This document shows, piece by piece, positions 1-7,598 of a stretch of DNA of 25,128 bases (positions are counted from its first letter, which is position 1; the number at the start of each line of letters is the position of its first letter). Origin of the DNA: a virus. Where the stretch lies: positions 1 through 25,128 of IMG/VR virus record IMGVR_UViG_3300027973_000211. The stretch is one strand, 5' to 3'. A model generated the notes under the pieces. It ran no database searches, was not told the origin of the DNA, and worked only from the letters and a program-made list of their open reading frames with translations. The position numbers and the translations under genes are program-made.

Positions 1-2211
1 AAGAAGGAGATGTCATTTGACGGAGACCTATCGTACTTGAACTTATCTTGGACCCCGGTCCCAATCATACCCAAGTTCGTTGATATTGTTGTCAACGGGA
101 TGGCAGACAGAAACTTCAGCGTAAAGGCTGTTGCACAGGATGCGATGGCCGCTGAAAAGAGGTCTCAGTTTCAGGACATGATTGAGGGCGACATGGTTGC
201 AAAGGACTTCTTGATCCAGACAAAGGAGCAGTTCGGAGTGGACGCTTTCAACACTAATGTTGAGGACTTGCCATCGACCGACGAGGAGTTGCAGCTTTAT
301 ATGCAATTAAACTACAAGCCTAGCATCGAGATTGCCGAAGAAGAGGCGATCAACACGATACTAGAGCAGAACTACTATGGAGACATCAAGAAAAGAATTA
401 ACTACGACTTGGCAGTCCTGGGTGTGGGTGGTGCAAAGCACAGCTTTTTGCCAGGGGCAGGTGTTAAGGTCGACTACGTTGACCCAGCCAACCTGGTCTA
501 CAGTTACACCGAGTCACCAACATTTGAAGATTGCTTTTACTATGGTGAGGTAAAGCAGGTTCCGATCACTGAGCTGATCAAGATCAAGCCAGACATTACC
601 AAGGAAGAGTTGCACGAGATATCTCAGTTGGGATCAGCATGGTACAACTACTATGGCATTATGCGTGCTTACCGCAACGACATATTCGCCAAGGACAACG
701 TAACACTTCTTTACTTCAATTACAGGACAGACAAGAAATTCGTTTACAAGAAGAAGTTCTTAGACAACGGAGGTGAGCGTGTTATCCGCAAGGACGAGAA
801 CTTTAACCCGGAGGTGACTCCAGATGACAGGTTCGAGAAGGTAGAGAAGAGGATCGACGTTTGGTACGAGGGTATCTTGGTAATGGGTTCAAACCACTTA
901 ATCAAGTGGGAGCTTTCCAAGAACATGGTAAGGCCAAAGTCTGCGTCTCAGTACGCATACTCTAACTACGTTATGTGTGCTCCACGCTTGTACAAGGGAG
1001 TTGTTGAGTCATTGGTACGCAGGATGATCACATTCGCTGACTTGATTCAGATGACACACCTTAAGCTTCAACAGGTCTTGACTAAGATCGTCCCAGACGG
1101 TGTATTCATCGACGCTGACGGACTTACCGACGTTGACTTGGGAAATGGTGCCGCTTACAATCCAGAGGATGCCCTACGCATGTACTTCCAGACCGGTAGT
1201 GTTATTGGTAGAAGCTACACCTCTGACGGTGAGTTTAACAATGCACGTGTACCTATTCAGGAACTAAACGCTAACTCTGGTCAGGCAAAGATTTCTAGCT
1301 TGATCGGAACATACAACCATTACCTTTCAATGTTAAGGGACGTTACCGGACTCAACGAGGCCCGTGACGGATCTATGCCATCGTCTGACGCACTAGTTGG
1401 TGTTCAGAAATTGGCTGCGGCTAATTCAAATACTGCCACAAGGCACATCCTTGACGCTGCACTATTCATCACAAGAAGACTATCCACCTGTATATCTGGA
1501 CGTGTGTCAGATATCTTGGAGTACGCTGACTTCCGTGAGGAGTTTGCTAACCAGATCGGAAAGTACAACGTACAGATCCTAGAGAGCGTTAAGGACCTTT
1601 ACCTGCACGACTTTGGTATATTTATCGAGGTATCTCCAGACGAGGAAGAGAAGCAACAGCTTGAGGCTAATATACAGATGGCATTGTCTAGAGACCAGAT
1701 AGGCCTAGAGGATGCGATCGATATCCGTGAGATCAAGAACTTGAAGCTTGCCAACCAATTGTTAAAGGTTAAGCGCAAGGAAAAAGAGAAGCGTGAGATG
1801 GAGAAGCAGCAGCAGATCTCTCAGTTCCAGTCGCAGTCTAATATCGAGGCCGCTAACGCTACAGCTCAGGCCAAGATGCAGCAGATTCAAGCCGAGACTC
1901 AGTCTAAGATCGAGATCAAGAGGGCAGAGGTTCAGTTTGACGTGGAGAGAATGCAGCAAGAGGCGCAGATCAAGCTTGGTCTTATGCAGCAGGAGTTCCA
2001 GATGAACATGCAGCTCAAGGGCGTAGACATGCAGGGGCTAACCGAAAAGGACAAGATGAAGGAAGAGGCAAAGGATAAACGAGTATCTTTACAAAATACA
2101 CAGCAATCAAAGTTGATCGAGCAAAGAAAAAACAACTTGCCACCGGTAGACTTCGAATCGAATGAGGACACCCTTGATGGATTTGACCTAGCGTCATTTG
2201 AGCCAAAATAG
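1..2211 (+). CDS. Portal protein, 5'-partial
   Basis: Portal subunit of a crAss-like or related podovirus. It forms the dodecameric ring at the unique capsid vertex through which DNA is packaged and ejected. The frame is open from base 1. The first ATG is at 10, but the purine-rich AAGGAG lies directly against it with no spacer. The motif around residues 15-35 from that ATG (TPVPIIPKFVDIVVNGM) normally lies well inside crAss-like portals, so I infer that the true start is upstream of the window. The body is mixed alpha/beta with many aromatic residues. The last 170 residues are a Gln/Glu/Lys-rich helical stretch (about residues 560-700), then an acidic tail. Such Q-rich C-termini are usual for crAss-like portals. 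The stop is TAG, the only TAG stop in the window. Identity is fairly sure; the start is unknown. Confidence 0.8.
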   Translation, partial: KKEMSFDGDLSYLNLSWTPVPIIPKFVDIVVNGMADRNFSVKAVAQDAMAAEKRSQFQDMIEGDMVAKDFLIQTKEQFGVDAFNTNVEDLPSTDEELQLYMQLNYKPSIEIAEEEAINTILEQNYYGDIKKRINYDLAVLGVGGAKHSFLPGAGVKVDYVDPANLVYSYTESPTFEDCFYYGEVKQVPITELIKIKPDITKEELHEISQLGSAWYNYYGIMRAYRNDIFAKDNVTLLYFNYRTDKKFVYKKKFLDNGGERVIRKDENFNPEVTPDDRFEKVEKRIDVWYEGILVMGSNHLIKWELSKNMVRPKSASQYAYSNYVMCAPRLYKGVVESLVRRMITFADLIQMTHLKLQQVLTKIVPDGVFIDADGLTDVDLGNGAAYNPEDALRMYFQTGSVIGRSYTSDGEFNNARVPIQELNANSGQAKISSLIGTYNHYLSMLRDVTGLNEARDGSMPSSDALVGVQKLAAANSNTATRHILDAALFITRRLSTCISGRVSDILEYADFREEFANQIGKYNVQILESVKDLYLHDFGIFIEVSPDEEEKQQLEANIQMALSRDQIGLEDAIDIREIKNLKLANQLLKVKRKEKEKREMEKQQQISQFQSQSNIEAANATAQAKMQQIQAETQSKIEIKRAEVQFDVERMQQEAQIKLGLMQQEFQMNMQLKGVDMQGLTEKDKMKEEAKDKRVSLQNTQQSKLIEQRKNNLPPVDFESNEDTLDGFDLASFEPK

Positions 2212-2213
2212 TG

Positions 2214-2241
2214 TGTCACAATTATTCGTAAATTTGTGACA
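2214..2241. repeat. 8-bp perfect inverted repeat spanning the promoter box
   Basis: The arms TGTCACAA (2214-2221) and TTGTGACA (2234-2241) are perfect reverse complements separated by 12 nt. They begin 2 bases after the portal stop codon. The right arm overlaps the last three bases of the TAAATTTG box at 2229-2236. No T-run follows, so a classical terminator is unlikely. An operator for a dimeric regulator, or an RNA hairpin at the start of the scaffold message, fits better. This is inference from position only. Confidence 0.5.
2229..2236 (+). promoter_or_regulatory. Bacteroidota-type -7 box (TAAATTTG) before scaffold gene
   Basis: This matches the TAnnTTTG element of Bacteroidota primary-sigma promoters and sits in the 47-base gap between portal and scaffold genes. 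The ATG lies 22 bases beyond the box. No TTG-type -33 element is visible at the usual distance. The following leader contains AATTAAATCTA (2246-2256), also found before the gene at 4890. Confidence 0.55.
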
Positions 2242-2258
2242 AAATAATTAAATCTAAT

Positions 2259-3386
2259 ATGACAAACGAATTTAAAGTGCGTGCTATCTCTTTTGATGAG
2301 GAGAAATCCGTTCAAGAGATTGAGGAGCAGCTATTGAAAGAACACGAAGAGAAGAATGGTATCTCTTCAGAGGAAAAGCCAGTAGAGACCACAGTGGTGG
2401 GATCGGATGGCACGATTGAAAAAGAAAGTGTTGAAGAGACTCCGGGGGCAACCCCAAGAGAATTGGAAGACACAGACGTTCTTACATATCTTAAAAATCG
2501 GTACAACAAGGAGATCAACTCTGTAGATGAGTTGTTTTCCGCAAGAAAAGAGGCCGAGGAATTACCAGAGGACGTGTCCGCATTCTTGAAGTTCAAGAAG
2601 GATACAGGACGTGGTTTCGAAGACTTTGTTAAAATCAACAAGGACTACGATACAATTCCCGCCAACCAGTTGCTGATCGAGTATCTTAAGGAGACCAATC
2701 CCGACCTAGACGATGATGACATCAAGTTCGAGGTAGAGAGCAGGTACTCTTACGATGCTGAGTATGACGACTCGAAAGAGGTTAAGTCAAAACAGATCGC
2801 AATGAAAAAAGATCTTGCCAAGGCCAAAGAGTACTTTAACAACCAGAAAGAGCAGTACAGAGTTCCTCTTGAGTCAAGAGAAGGCTTTGTTCCAGAGGGT
2901 GAAAAGAGTTCTTACGAGGCCTTCAAGAAGTATTCCAAAGAGACCGAGGAAATGCAAAAGCAGCAGATGGAGCGCTCAGAGTTCTTTGCAAAGAAGACAG
3001 AAGAAGTCTTCAACGACAAGTTCAAAGGTTTTGAATTCAATGTCGGTGAGGGTGATGTATCTTTCAAACCTAGCAACCCAGAACAAATGAAGAAAGCTCA
3101 GTCCGATGTCAGCCAGTTTATTGGTTCGTTCTTAGATGAGAATGGATTTATTAAAAACGCTGAAGCATACCACAAATCAATTGCCGTTGCAATGAACCCA
3201 GACAGCTTCGCCAAGTTCTTTTACGAACAAGGAAAAGCTTCTGCAATCGATCAAGTAAGCAAGGAGTCTAAGAATATCCAGATGGATATCAGGCAGACAC
3301 CGCAGCCGACCATGACCGGTGGATTCAAAGTAACTGCTCTTGACAATGACCACGGTTCTGGACTACGTATAAAAACACGTAACTAA
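2259..3386 (+). CDS. Scaffolding-type capsid assembly protein
   Basis: A 375-residue, strongly acidic, lysine-rich, largely helical protein between portal and major capsid genes, which is the standard position of a phage scaffold. The first 65 residues are Glu-rich and low in complexity. A conserved-looking block follows (LPEDVSAFLKFKKDTGRGF, about residues 97-117, then FVKINKDYD). Residues 145-165 hold an Asp run, and the middle 170-265 is predicted coiled coil ending in repeated Glu/Lys/Gln. The block resembles a recurrent gene in Bacteroidota and marine podophages placed just before the capsid gene. The role would be to guide procapsid assembly and then leave. The ATG at 2259 has no Shine-Dalgarno but follows an A/T-rich leader. 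I see no protease motif. Function is assigned by position and composition more than by homology. Confidence 0.7.
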   Translation: MTNEFKVRAISFDEEKSVQEIEEQLLKEHEEKNGISSEEKPVETTVVGSDGTIEKESVEETPGATPRELEDTDVLTYLKNRYNKEINSVDELFSARKEAEELPEDVSAFLKFKKDTGRGFEDFVKINKDYDTIPANQLLIEYLKETNPDLDDDDIKFEVESRYSYDAEYDDSKEVKSKQIAMKKDLAKAKEYFNNQKEQYRVPLESREGFVPEGEKSSYEAFKKYSKETEEMQKQQMERSEFFAKKTEEVFNDKFKGFEFNVGEGDVSFKPSNPEQMKKAQSDVSQFIGSFLDENGFIKNAEAYHKSIAVAMNPDSFAKFFYEQGKASAIDQVSKESKNIQMDIRQTPQPTMTGGFKVTALDNDHGSGLRIKTRN

Positions 3387-3407
3387 AAAAACTAAAAAAA
3401 CAAAACT
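3387..3407 (+). promoter_or_regulatory. A-rich translation leader of the capsid gene
   Basis: The 21 bases between scaffold stop and capsid ATG are almost entirely A, with two CTAAAAAAA-like units. There is no Shine-Dalgarno and no TAnnTTTG box. A-rich leaders are known to favour initiation in Bacteroidota, so this probably serves as a strong ribosome entry site on a message started upstream. Confidence 0.5.
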
Positions 3408-4805
3408 ATGTCTGGATCAGTACAAGTGAGCCCAGGGTATGCTATTACCCCCTCATCCGTTAAGGCTACATTGCCTTCCAACTACATTACCAACTTCGAT
3501 TTCTTGAATCAGTATCTTCCTGATACCTACGAGAAAGAATTCGAGCGTTACGGTAATCGCTCTATCGCATCTTTCTTACGTCAAGTAGGAGCTGAGATGC
3601 CTTCTAACTCTGACCTTATCAAATGGGCAGAACAAGGTCGTTTGCACACTAAGTATGCAAGCTGTACTTCCGCTGCTGCTGCAGGTTCAAGCACTGCTAC
3701 ATGGACTGTCGCTGACTCTGGTATTACTGCATGTAACTTCCGTATTGGTCAAACTGTCTTCTTGTCAAGCAACTCTGGTGTTGCTAGCGACAAAGCTATC
3801 ATCACTGCAGTATCTGGTTTGACTTTCACTGTAGCTTATTATGCTACTGCTGGTCAGGTTATTGCTGTTTCTACTGGATCTACTGCATTCGTTTACGGTT
3901 CTGAATTCAAAAAAGGATCTAACGGTATGGCCGGATCTTTGGAAGCTCAAGATACTTTCTACGATAACTCTCCTATCATCATCAAGGATAACTACGACGT
4001 ATCTGGTTCTGACATGGCTCAGATCGGATGGGTAGAAGTTACTACTGAGAATGGTGCTACTGGATACTTGTGGTACATCAAGTCTGAGCACGAAACTCGT
4101 TTGCGTTTCGAAGACTACATGGAAATGGCCATGGTAGAAGGTGTTCCTGCTGAAACCGCTTCTGGCGCTATCGCAGTAACTGGTGATGTTGGTAACAAAG
4201 GAACCAAAGGTTTGTTCTACACAGTTAACCAACGTGGAAACGTTTGGGCTGGTGGAAACCCAAGCACTTTGGCTGACTTCGATGCTATCATCCAACGTTT
4301 GGACAAGCAAGGTGCTATCCAAGAGAACGTATTGTTCTTGAACCGTAACTTTAGCTTTGACGTTGACGACATGTTGGCTGCTCAAAACAGCTACGGTGCT
4401 GGTGGTACAAGCTTCGGTTTGTTCAACAACGACGAGAAAATGGCCTTGACTTTAGGTTTCTCTGGATTTAAGCGTGGATATGAGTTCTACAAGACTGATT
4501 GGAAGTACTTGAACGACGCTGCCCTTCGTGGTGGTATCAAAGGTGGTGAAATCAACGGTGTGTTGGTTCCTGCTGGTTCAACTACTGTTTACGATCAAGT
4601 TATGGGTAAGAACGCTAAGCGTCCATTCTTGCACGTTCGCTACCGTGCTAGCGAAACTGAGAATCGCAGATACAAGACTTGGATCACAGGTTCTGCTGGT
4701 GGAGCTTCTACTAGTGACTTGGATGCAATGAAAGTTAGTTTCTTGTCTGAGCGTGCATTGTGCACCTTGGGAGCGAACAACTTCTTCTTGTTCAAGACTG
4801 CCTAA
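3408..4805 (+). CDS. Major capsid protein (HK97 fold, crAss-like)
   Basis: 465 residues, expected to build the icosahedral shell. Family-like signatures are the N-terminal part with RYGNRSIASFLRQVGAE followed by SDLIKWAEQGRLH (about residues 48-82), and the C-terminal end SERALCTLGANNFFLFKTA, closely resembling crAss-like capsid proteins. Residues about 84-165 form a Ser/Thr/Ala/Val-rich beta insertion (RIGQTVFLSS, then VSGLTFTVAYY) inside an otherwise alpha/beta protein. Codon choice is much more restricted than in neighbours (GCT, GGT, CGT, TTG and AAC dominate), as expected for the most abundant virion protein. A strong terminator follows 20 bases after the stop. It should be co-transcribed with the scaffold because no promoter box precedes it. 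Confidence 0.87.
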   Translation: MSGSVQVSPGYAITPSSVKATLPSNYITNFDFLNQYLPDTYEKEFERYGNRSIASFLRQVGAEMPSNSDLIKWAEQGRLHTKYASCTSAAAAGSSTATWTVADSGITACNFRIGQTVFLSSNSGVASDKAIITAVSGLTFTVAYYATAGQVIAVSTGSTAFVYGSEFKKGSNGMAGSLEAQDTFYDNSPIIIKDNYDVSGSDMAQIGWVEVTTENGATGYLWYIKSEHETRLRFEDYMEMAMVEGVPAETASGAIAVTGDVGNKGTKGLFYTVNQRGNVWAGGNPSTLADFDAIIQRLDKQGAIQENVLFLNRNFSFDVDDMLAAQNSYGAGGTSFGLFNNDEKMALTLGFSGFKRGYEFYKTDWKYLNDAALRGGIKGGEINGVLVPAGSTTVYDQVMGKNAKRPFLHVRYRASETENRRYKTWITGSAGGASTSDLDAMKVSFLSERALCTLGANNFFLFKTA

Positions 4806-4825
4806 TCTTAAATAGGTTATCACAC

Positions 4826-4857
4826 AAAGGGGTGGGTACAATGTACTCACCCTTTTT
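4826..4857 (+). terminator. Rho-independent terminator after the capsid gene
   Basis: The stem pairs 4826-4839 with 4843-4856, with a 3-base loop and two G-T wobbles, followed by TTTTT (4853-4857). The core is GGGTGGGTAC against GTACTCACCC. It lies between capsid stop and next gene, and the box at 4861 starts three bases after the T-run, so stop and restart signals form one cassette. Confidence 0.85.
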
Positions 4858-4860
4858 GTT

Positions 4861-4868
4861 TATATTTG
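4861..4868 (+). promoter_or_regulatory. Bacteroidota-type -7 box (TATATTTG)
   Basis: This is a perfect TAnnTTTG directly downstream of the terminator T-run, 21 bases before the ATG at 4890. The leader repeats AATTAAATCTA (4876-4886) seen before the scaffold gene. No -33 TTG is visible, because the expected position falls inside the terminator hairpin. Confidence 0.6.
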
Positions 4869-4889
4869 TACCAACAATTAAATCTACTT

Positions 4890-5633
4890 ATGATAAAATC
4901 TACAAATGAGCTAAAGGACAGGGTATTTGTCCTAAACTCCGACACGACCCCGTTAACTTATGTGTTGCCATCCCGCAACACCAGAAGGTTCCCACTACTC
5001 CATTTCGATGGAAAGACTAACCGTGCGCTTCGTTATGCAAGAAACCAGAAGTCAGTATTTGAAGACGAGCAAGATGACAACGCGATCATCGAGCCAATCA
5101 TCTTCGAGGATGGCGCTTTAGTGGTTCCTGCGAACAATCCAATCTTGTCACAGTTCTTAGACATTCACCCATTGAAGGATCAGATCTTTATGGAATTGAA
5201 TCCAGAGAAAGAAGCTATGAACGATATTGAGGACATGAACGTAGAGCTAGACGCTCAGATCGCTGCTAGAAATATGGACCTAGATACCATGTTAGCTATC
5301 GCTAGATTGGTGTGGGGCCCTATCGTAGACACGATGACCACTCCAGAATTGAAGAGAGATGTATTGTTGTACGCAAGAGAGTATCCAATACAATTACTTG
5401 AGATGTTAAACGACCCATCATTGACTGAGACAGCTTTGGCCTCTAAGGCGCTTTCTGAGGGCTTATTTGGTATGCGTAACAATAACCGTGAGATCTGGTT
5501 CAATATGACTGGAAACAAGCGCAAATTGATGAACGTGCAGCAAGGCGAGGATGCCGTGTATGTTCTTACCGCATACTTGGAATCTGCCGAAGGGAAAGAA
5601 GTTTTGGAAATGGTAAAATCTAAACTTTCTTAA
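4890..5633 (+). CDS. Conserved phage morphogenesis protein, role unknown
   Basis: 247 residues from ATG 4890. An in-frame TTG at 4866 would overlap the promoter box, so it cannot be the start if that promoter is used. The first 100 residues include RRFPLLHFDGKTNRALRYA and KSVFEDEQDDNAIIEPIIF. The second half is helical and acidic, with MTTPELKRDVLLYAREYP, FGMRNNNREIWFN and the C-terminal AYLESAEGKEVLEM. I recognise this pattern as a gene that recurs just after the capsid gene in crAss-like and marine podophages, but I know of no assigned function. Candidates are a capsid-vertex, assembly or neck protein. It has no membrane segment or signal peptide and forms a unit with the small gene at 5650. 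Confidence 0.65.
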   Translation: MIKSTNELKDRVFVLNSDTTPLTYVLPSRNTRRFPLLHFDGKTNRALRYARNQKSVFEDEQDDNAIIEPIIFEDGALVVPANNPILSQFLDIHPLKDQIFMELNPEKEAMNDIEDMNVELDAQIAARNMDLDTMLAIARLVWGPIVDTMTTPELKRDVLLYAREYPIQLLEMLNDPSLTETALASKALSEGLFGMRNNNREIWFNMTGNKRKLMNVQQGEDAVYVLTAYLESAEGKEVLEMVKSKLS

Positions 5634-5634
5634 C

Positions 5635-5642
5635 TATATTTG
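5635..5642 (+). promoter_or_regulatory. Bacteroidota-type -7 box (TATATTTG), start codon 7 nt away
   Basis: This perfect TAnnTTTG starts one base after the preceding stop codon. Only seven bases separate it from the ATG at 5650. With normal promoter geometry the transcript would begin a few bases from, or at, the start codon. No terminator precedes it, so read-through from 4861 would also cover the gene. Confidence 0.5.
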
Positions 5643-5649
5643 CAGCACT

Positions 5650-5940
5650 ATGCAAAAGTTCCTTAAAATCTCTGCAAGCTCAACTGGCGATGTTCTAGTT
5701 GGTCTTGACAACATCGTATTGGTGTCTGCTACTACTAGCACCGTTGTTTTGACTTACAGCGCAGGTTCTGCTTCAGCCGATATCTGCACTATCACTCACA
5801 CAACTGATGCTACCTTGGCAACCCGTGATGCAATTTACGCTGCTATCCAATTGGGTAACGAGGCTTCCTCTAACCCAACTGCGTTTGTGGTTCCAGTATT
5901 GCCAGCCGGTATTACTGTATCTACAGTAGTAGTTGCTTAA
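5650..5940 (+). CDS. Small virion structural protein, probable capsid accessory
   Basis: 96 residues, rich in Ser, Thr, Val and Ala, with few charges and no long hydrophobic helix of membrane type. The pattern is beta-strand rich: MQKFLKISASSTGDVLVG, then VSATTSTVVLTYSAG, then ICTITHTTDATLATRDAIY. Similar small proteins (start KFLKI, then a DN-I-LV strand, then TITHT and a RDAI helix) recur in phage structural blocks. A decoration or head-accessory role is plausible but is inferred from position and composition. Codon use is as restricted as in the capsid gene, suggesting strong expression. It is followed by the second terminator. Confidence 0.6.
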   Translation: MQKFLKISASSTGDVLVGLDNIVLVSATTSTVVLTYSAGSASADICTITHTTDATLATRDAIYAAIQLGNEASSNPTAFVVPVLPAGITVSTVVVA

Positions 5941-5958
5941 TTAAGCTATTAACGATGT

Positions 5959-5989
5959 AAGGCCATCTCGAGAGGGGTGGCCTTTTTTT
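5959..5989 (+). terminator. Rho-independent terminator with GAGA tetraloop
   Basis: The stem pairs 5959-5969 with 5974-5984, with GAGA as loop (a stable GNRA type closed by C-G), followed by seven T (5983-5989). It ends the transcript carrying the gene at 5650. The next box begins three bases after the T-run. Confidence 0.87.
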
Positions 5990-5991
5990 GT

Positions 5992-5999
5992 TATCTTTG
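5992..5999 (+). promoter_or_regulatory. Bacteroidota-type -7 box (TATCTTTG), start codon 7 nt away
   Basis: This perfect TAnnTTTG lies right after the terminator, seven bases before the ATG at 6007. It would drive the adaptor and muzzle genes 6007-13507, which are joined by overlapping stop/start codons. No -33 TTG is visible. Confidence 0.58.
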
Positions 6000-6006
6000 T
6001 GAGAAC

Positions 6007-6699
6007 ATGATTAACACGGTTAGAAATACTGTTATGGCTATCATAAACAAGGATAACAACGGTTATATTACACCGGAGGAGTTTAACTTGTTTGCCAAGC
6101 AGGCTCAGCTAGAGATATTTGAACAATACTTTTACGATTATACAAATTGGGTCAACAAGCGAAACGCAAGGATGGCCAACGATGGATACTCGGACATTCA
6201 GAAACAAATTGCAGAAAACATTGATACATTTAGCGCTCAGGCGACTCTTGCGTATAATTCTGGTGCCGGGGCTTTTACTGCATCTGACGATGCTTACTTT
6301 GTTAACGTTCTACTTTACAATAACAAAGAGATTGAGTACGTGGCTCACACAAAAATTATGAACCTTATCACGTCAAACTTGACGACTCCTACTACATCGT
6401 ATCCTGCGTACTATGAGAAGGACCACCTTTATTATGTATATCCAAGCTCAATCCAAGCCAATGTTAGTGCTCTGTACGTTCGCTATCCTCTTGATCCTAA
6501 GTGGACATACACTGTCGTGTCTGGGTCGCCTATATTCAACCAGTCAGCTCCTGATTATCAAGACTTTGAGCTTCCGCAGAGCGCACAAAACGATGTAGTT
6601 TTCAAGATCCTTTCATACGCTGGTGTTAACATCCGTGAGAACGATGTGGTTCAATTCGCAATGGCCGGAGATAACGCAGAACAAACTAAGCAAACCTAA
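6007..6699 (+). CDS. Head-tail ring/adaptor protein 1
   Basis: 230 residues from ATG 6007. The longer frame from a GTG at 5977 starts inside the terminator hairpin and is rejected. The N-terminus (INKDNNGYITPEEFNLFAKQ, residues 13-32) followed by AQLEIFEQYFYDY is a recurrent signature of a head-tail joining protein in crAss-like and marine podophages. Residues 14-25 also fit an EF-hand loop, with Asn in place of the first Asp. The middle is beta-rich with many Tyr, and the C-terminal 40 residues are helical. It probably binds the portal and forms the first connector ring. It is translationally coupled to the next gene through TAATG. Confidence 0.7.
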   Translation: MINTVRNTVMAIINKDNNGYITPEEFNLFAKQAQLEIFEQYFYDYTNWVNKRNARMANDGYSDIQKQIAENIDTFSAQATLAYNSGAGAFTASDDAYFVNVLLYNNKEIEYVAHTKIMNLITSNLTTPTTSYPAYYEKDHLYYVYPSSIQANVSALYVRYPLDPKWTYTVVSGSPIFNQSAPDYQDFELPQSAQNDVVFKILSYAGVNIRENDVVQFAMAGDNAEQTKQT

Positions 6700-7598
6700 T
6701 GTCATATATAAGTAACCAGCAATACTACTCAGACCCTAACAATAACGGGGACTACCAGTATGTCAGCCTATCTGATGTAGTGAATAACTTCATGTTAATG
6801 TACGTTGGTGACGACAAGTTGATCGGTACCGTTAACAGGTATAACGTACTGTTCTACGCCAAGCGTGCAATACAGGAGCTGAACTATGATGCTGCAAAGA
6901 ATATCCGTGTACTAGAGTTTAAGATTGGGCCGGACCTTAAGTTGATATTGCCTCCAGACTACATGAACTACGTTCGTGTGTCATTGGAGACAGAGGGTAT
7001 CTTGCACCCATTATTCGAGAGCAAGTCAGTAAACTACGCAAGCACATACTTAAAAGACTCAGCTGACAATATTCTTTACGACCAGAACGGAGAAGTACTT
7101 ACAGGTACCTCCGAGCTAGACATGAAGAGACTGCAAGGATATCCAAAGGCATTGTTCAACGGAGACGCTTGGGCAAATGGCAAGTGGGGATGGTTTGTAG
7201 ATGGTCTTTGGTATTTCAACTACAACCTAGGTGGATACTATGGATTGAATGGCGAGACAGCAAATGCCAACCCAACATTTAGAATCGATCAAGGATCTGG
7301 AGTAATCAACTTTAGCTCACAGCTTTCAGACCAGTTATTGGTGATGGAGTACATCTCCGATGGTCTTGAGAACGGTGATGACTCTTTGGTAAAGGTGAAT
7401 AAGTTTGCCGAGGACTTCATGTACAGTTATATTAAGTGGGCTATATTAAACAACCGTGTTGGTGTGCAGGAGTATATTGTTCGTAGAGCAAGAGAAGAGA
7501 AGTCAGCCTTACTTCGTAATGCCAAAATCAGAATGAGCAACTTGCACTCTGGCAGATTATTGATGGTATTACGGAATCAATCTAACTGGATTAAATAA
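6699..7598 (+). CDS. Head-tail ring/tail-tube adaptor protein 2
   Basis: 299 residues. The start overlaps the previous stop (TAATG at 6697-6701), and its own stop overlaps the next start in the same way, so three genes are translationally coupled. Signatures are VVNNFMLMYVGDDKLIGTVNR (about residues 27-47), FYAKRAIQELNYDAAKNIR (52-70) and LPPDYMNYVRV. These match a family found in crAss-like phages at the connector, analogous in role to T7 gp11 or P22 gp4. The middle contains a Gly/Trp/Tyr-rich segment (about 155-185), and the C-terminal 70 residues are basic helix. I infer that it bridges ring 1 and the muzzle. Confidence 0.72.
   Translation: MSYISNQQYYSDPNNNGDYQYVSLSDVVNNFMLMYVGDDKLIGTVNRYNVLFYAKRAIQELNYDAAKNIRVLEFKIGPDLKLILPPDYMNYVRVSLETEGILHPLFESKSVNYASTYLKDSADNILYDQNGEVLTGTSELDMKRLQGYPKALFNGDAWANGKWGWFVDGLWYFNYNLGGYYGLNGETANANPTFRIDQGSGVINFSSQLSDQLLVMEYISDGLENGDDSLVKVNKFAEDFMYSYIKWAILNNRVGVQEYIVRRAREEKSALLRNAKIRMSNLHSGRLLMVLRNQSNWIK

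Noticed and set aside
1793-2005. Arg/Ser-rich small plus-strand frame inside the portal gene
   Set aside because: A shadow of the Gln/Glu/Lys-rich helical region read in another frame. No start context of its own.
2209-2247. Reassignment of TAG to an amino acid, known in some crAss-like phages
   Set aside because: The portal ends at TAG. Read-through would add only 11 residues through the palindrome and promoter box. No other gene in the window has an internal in-frame TAG.
3765-4385. 206-codon open frame on the minus strand under the capsid gene
   Set aside because: It is fully antisense to a confidently identified, codon-biased gene. The strong bias of the capsid gene explains the lack of stops. 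No start context, promoter box or recognisable protein.
4866-4889. TTG at 4866 as start of the 247-residue morphogenesis protein
   Set aside because: It lies inside the TATATTTG box. ATG 4890 follows the shared AATTAAATCTA leader and gives a normal N-terminus.
5977-6006. GTG at 5977 as start of the first adaptor protein
   Set aside because: It would translate the terminator stem and T-run. ATG 6007 lies just after the promoter box and begins the conserved part.
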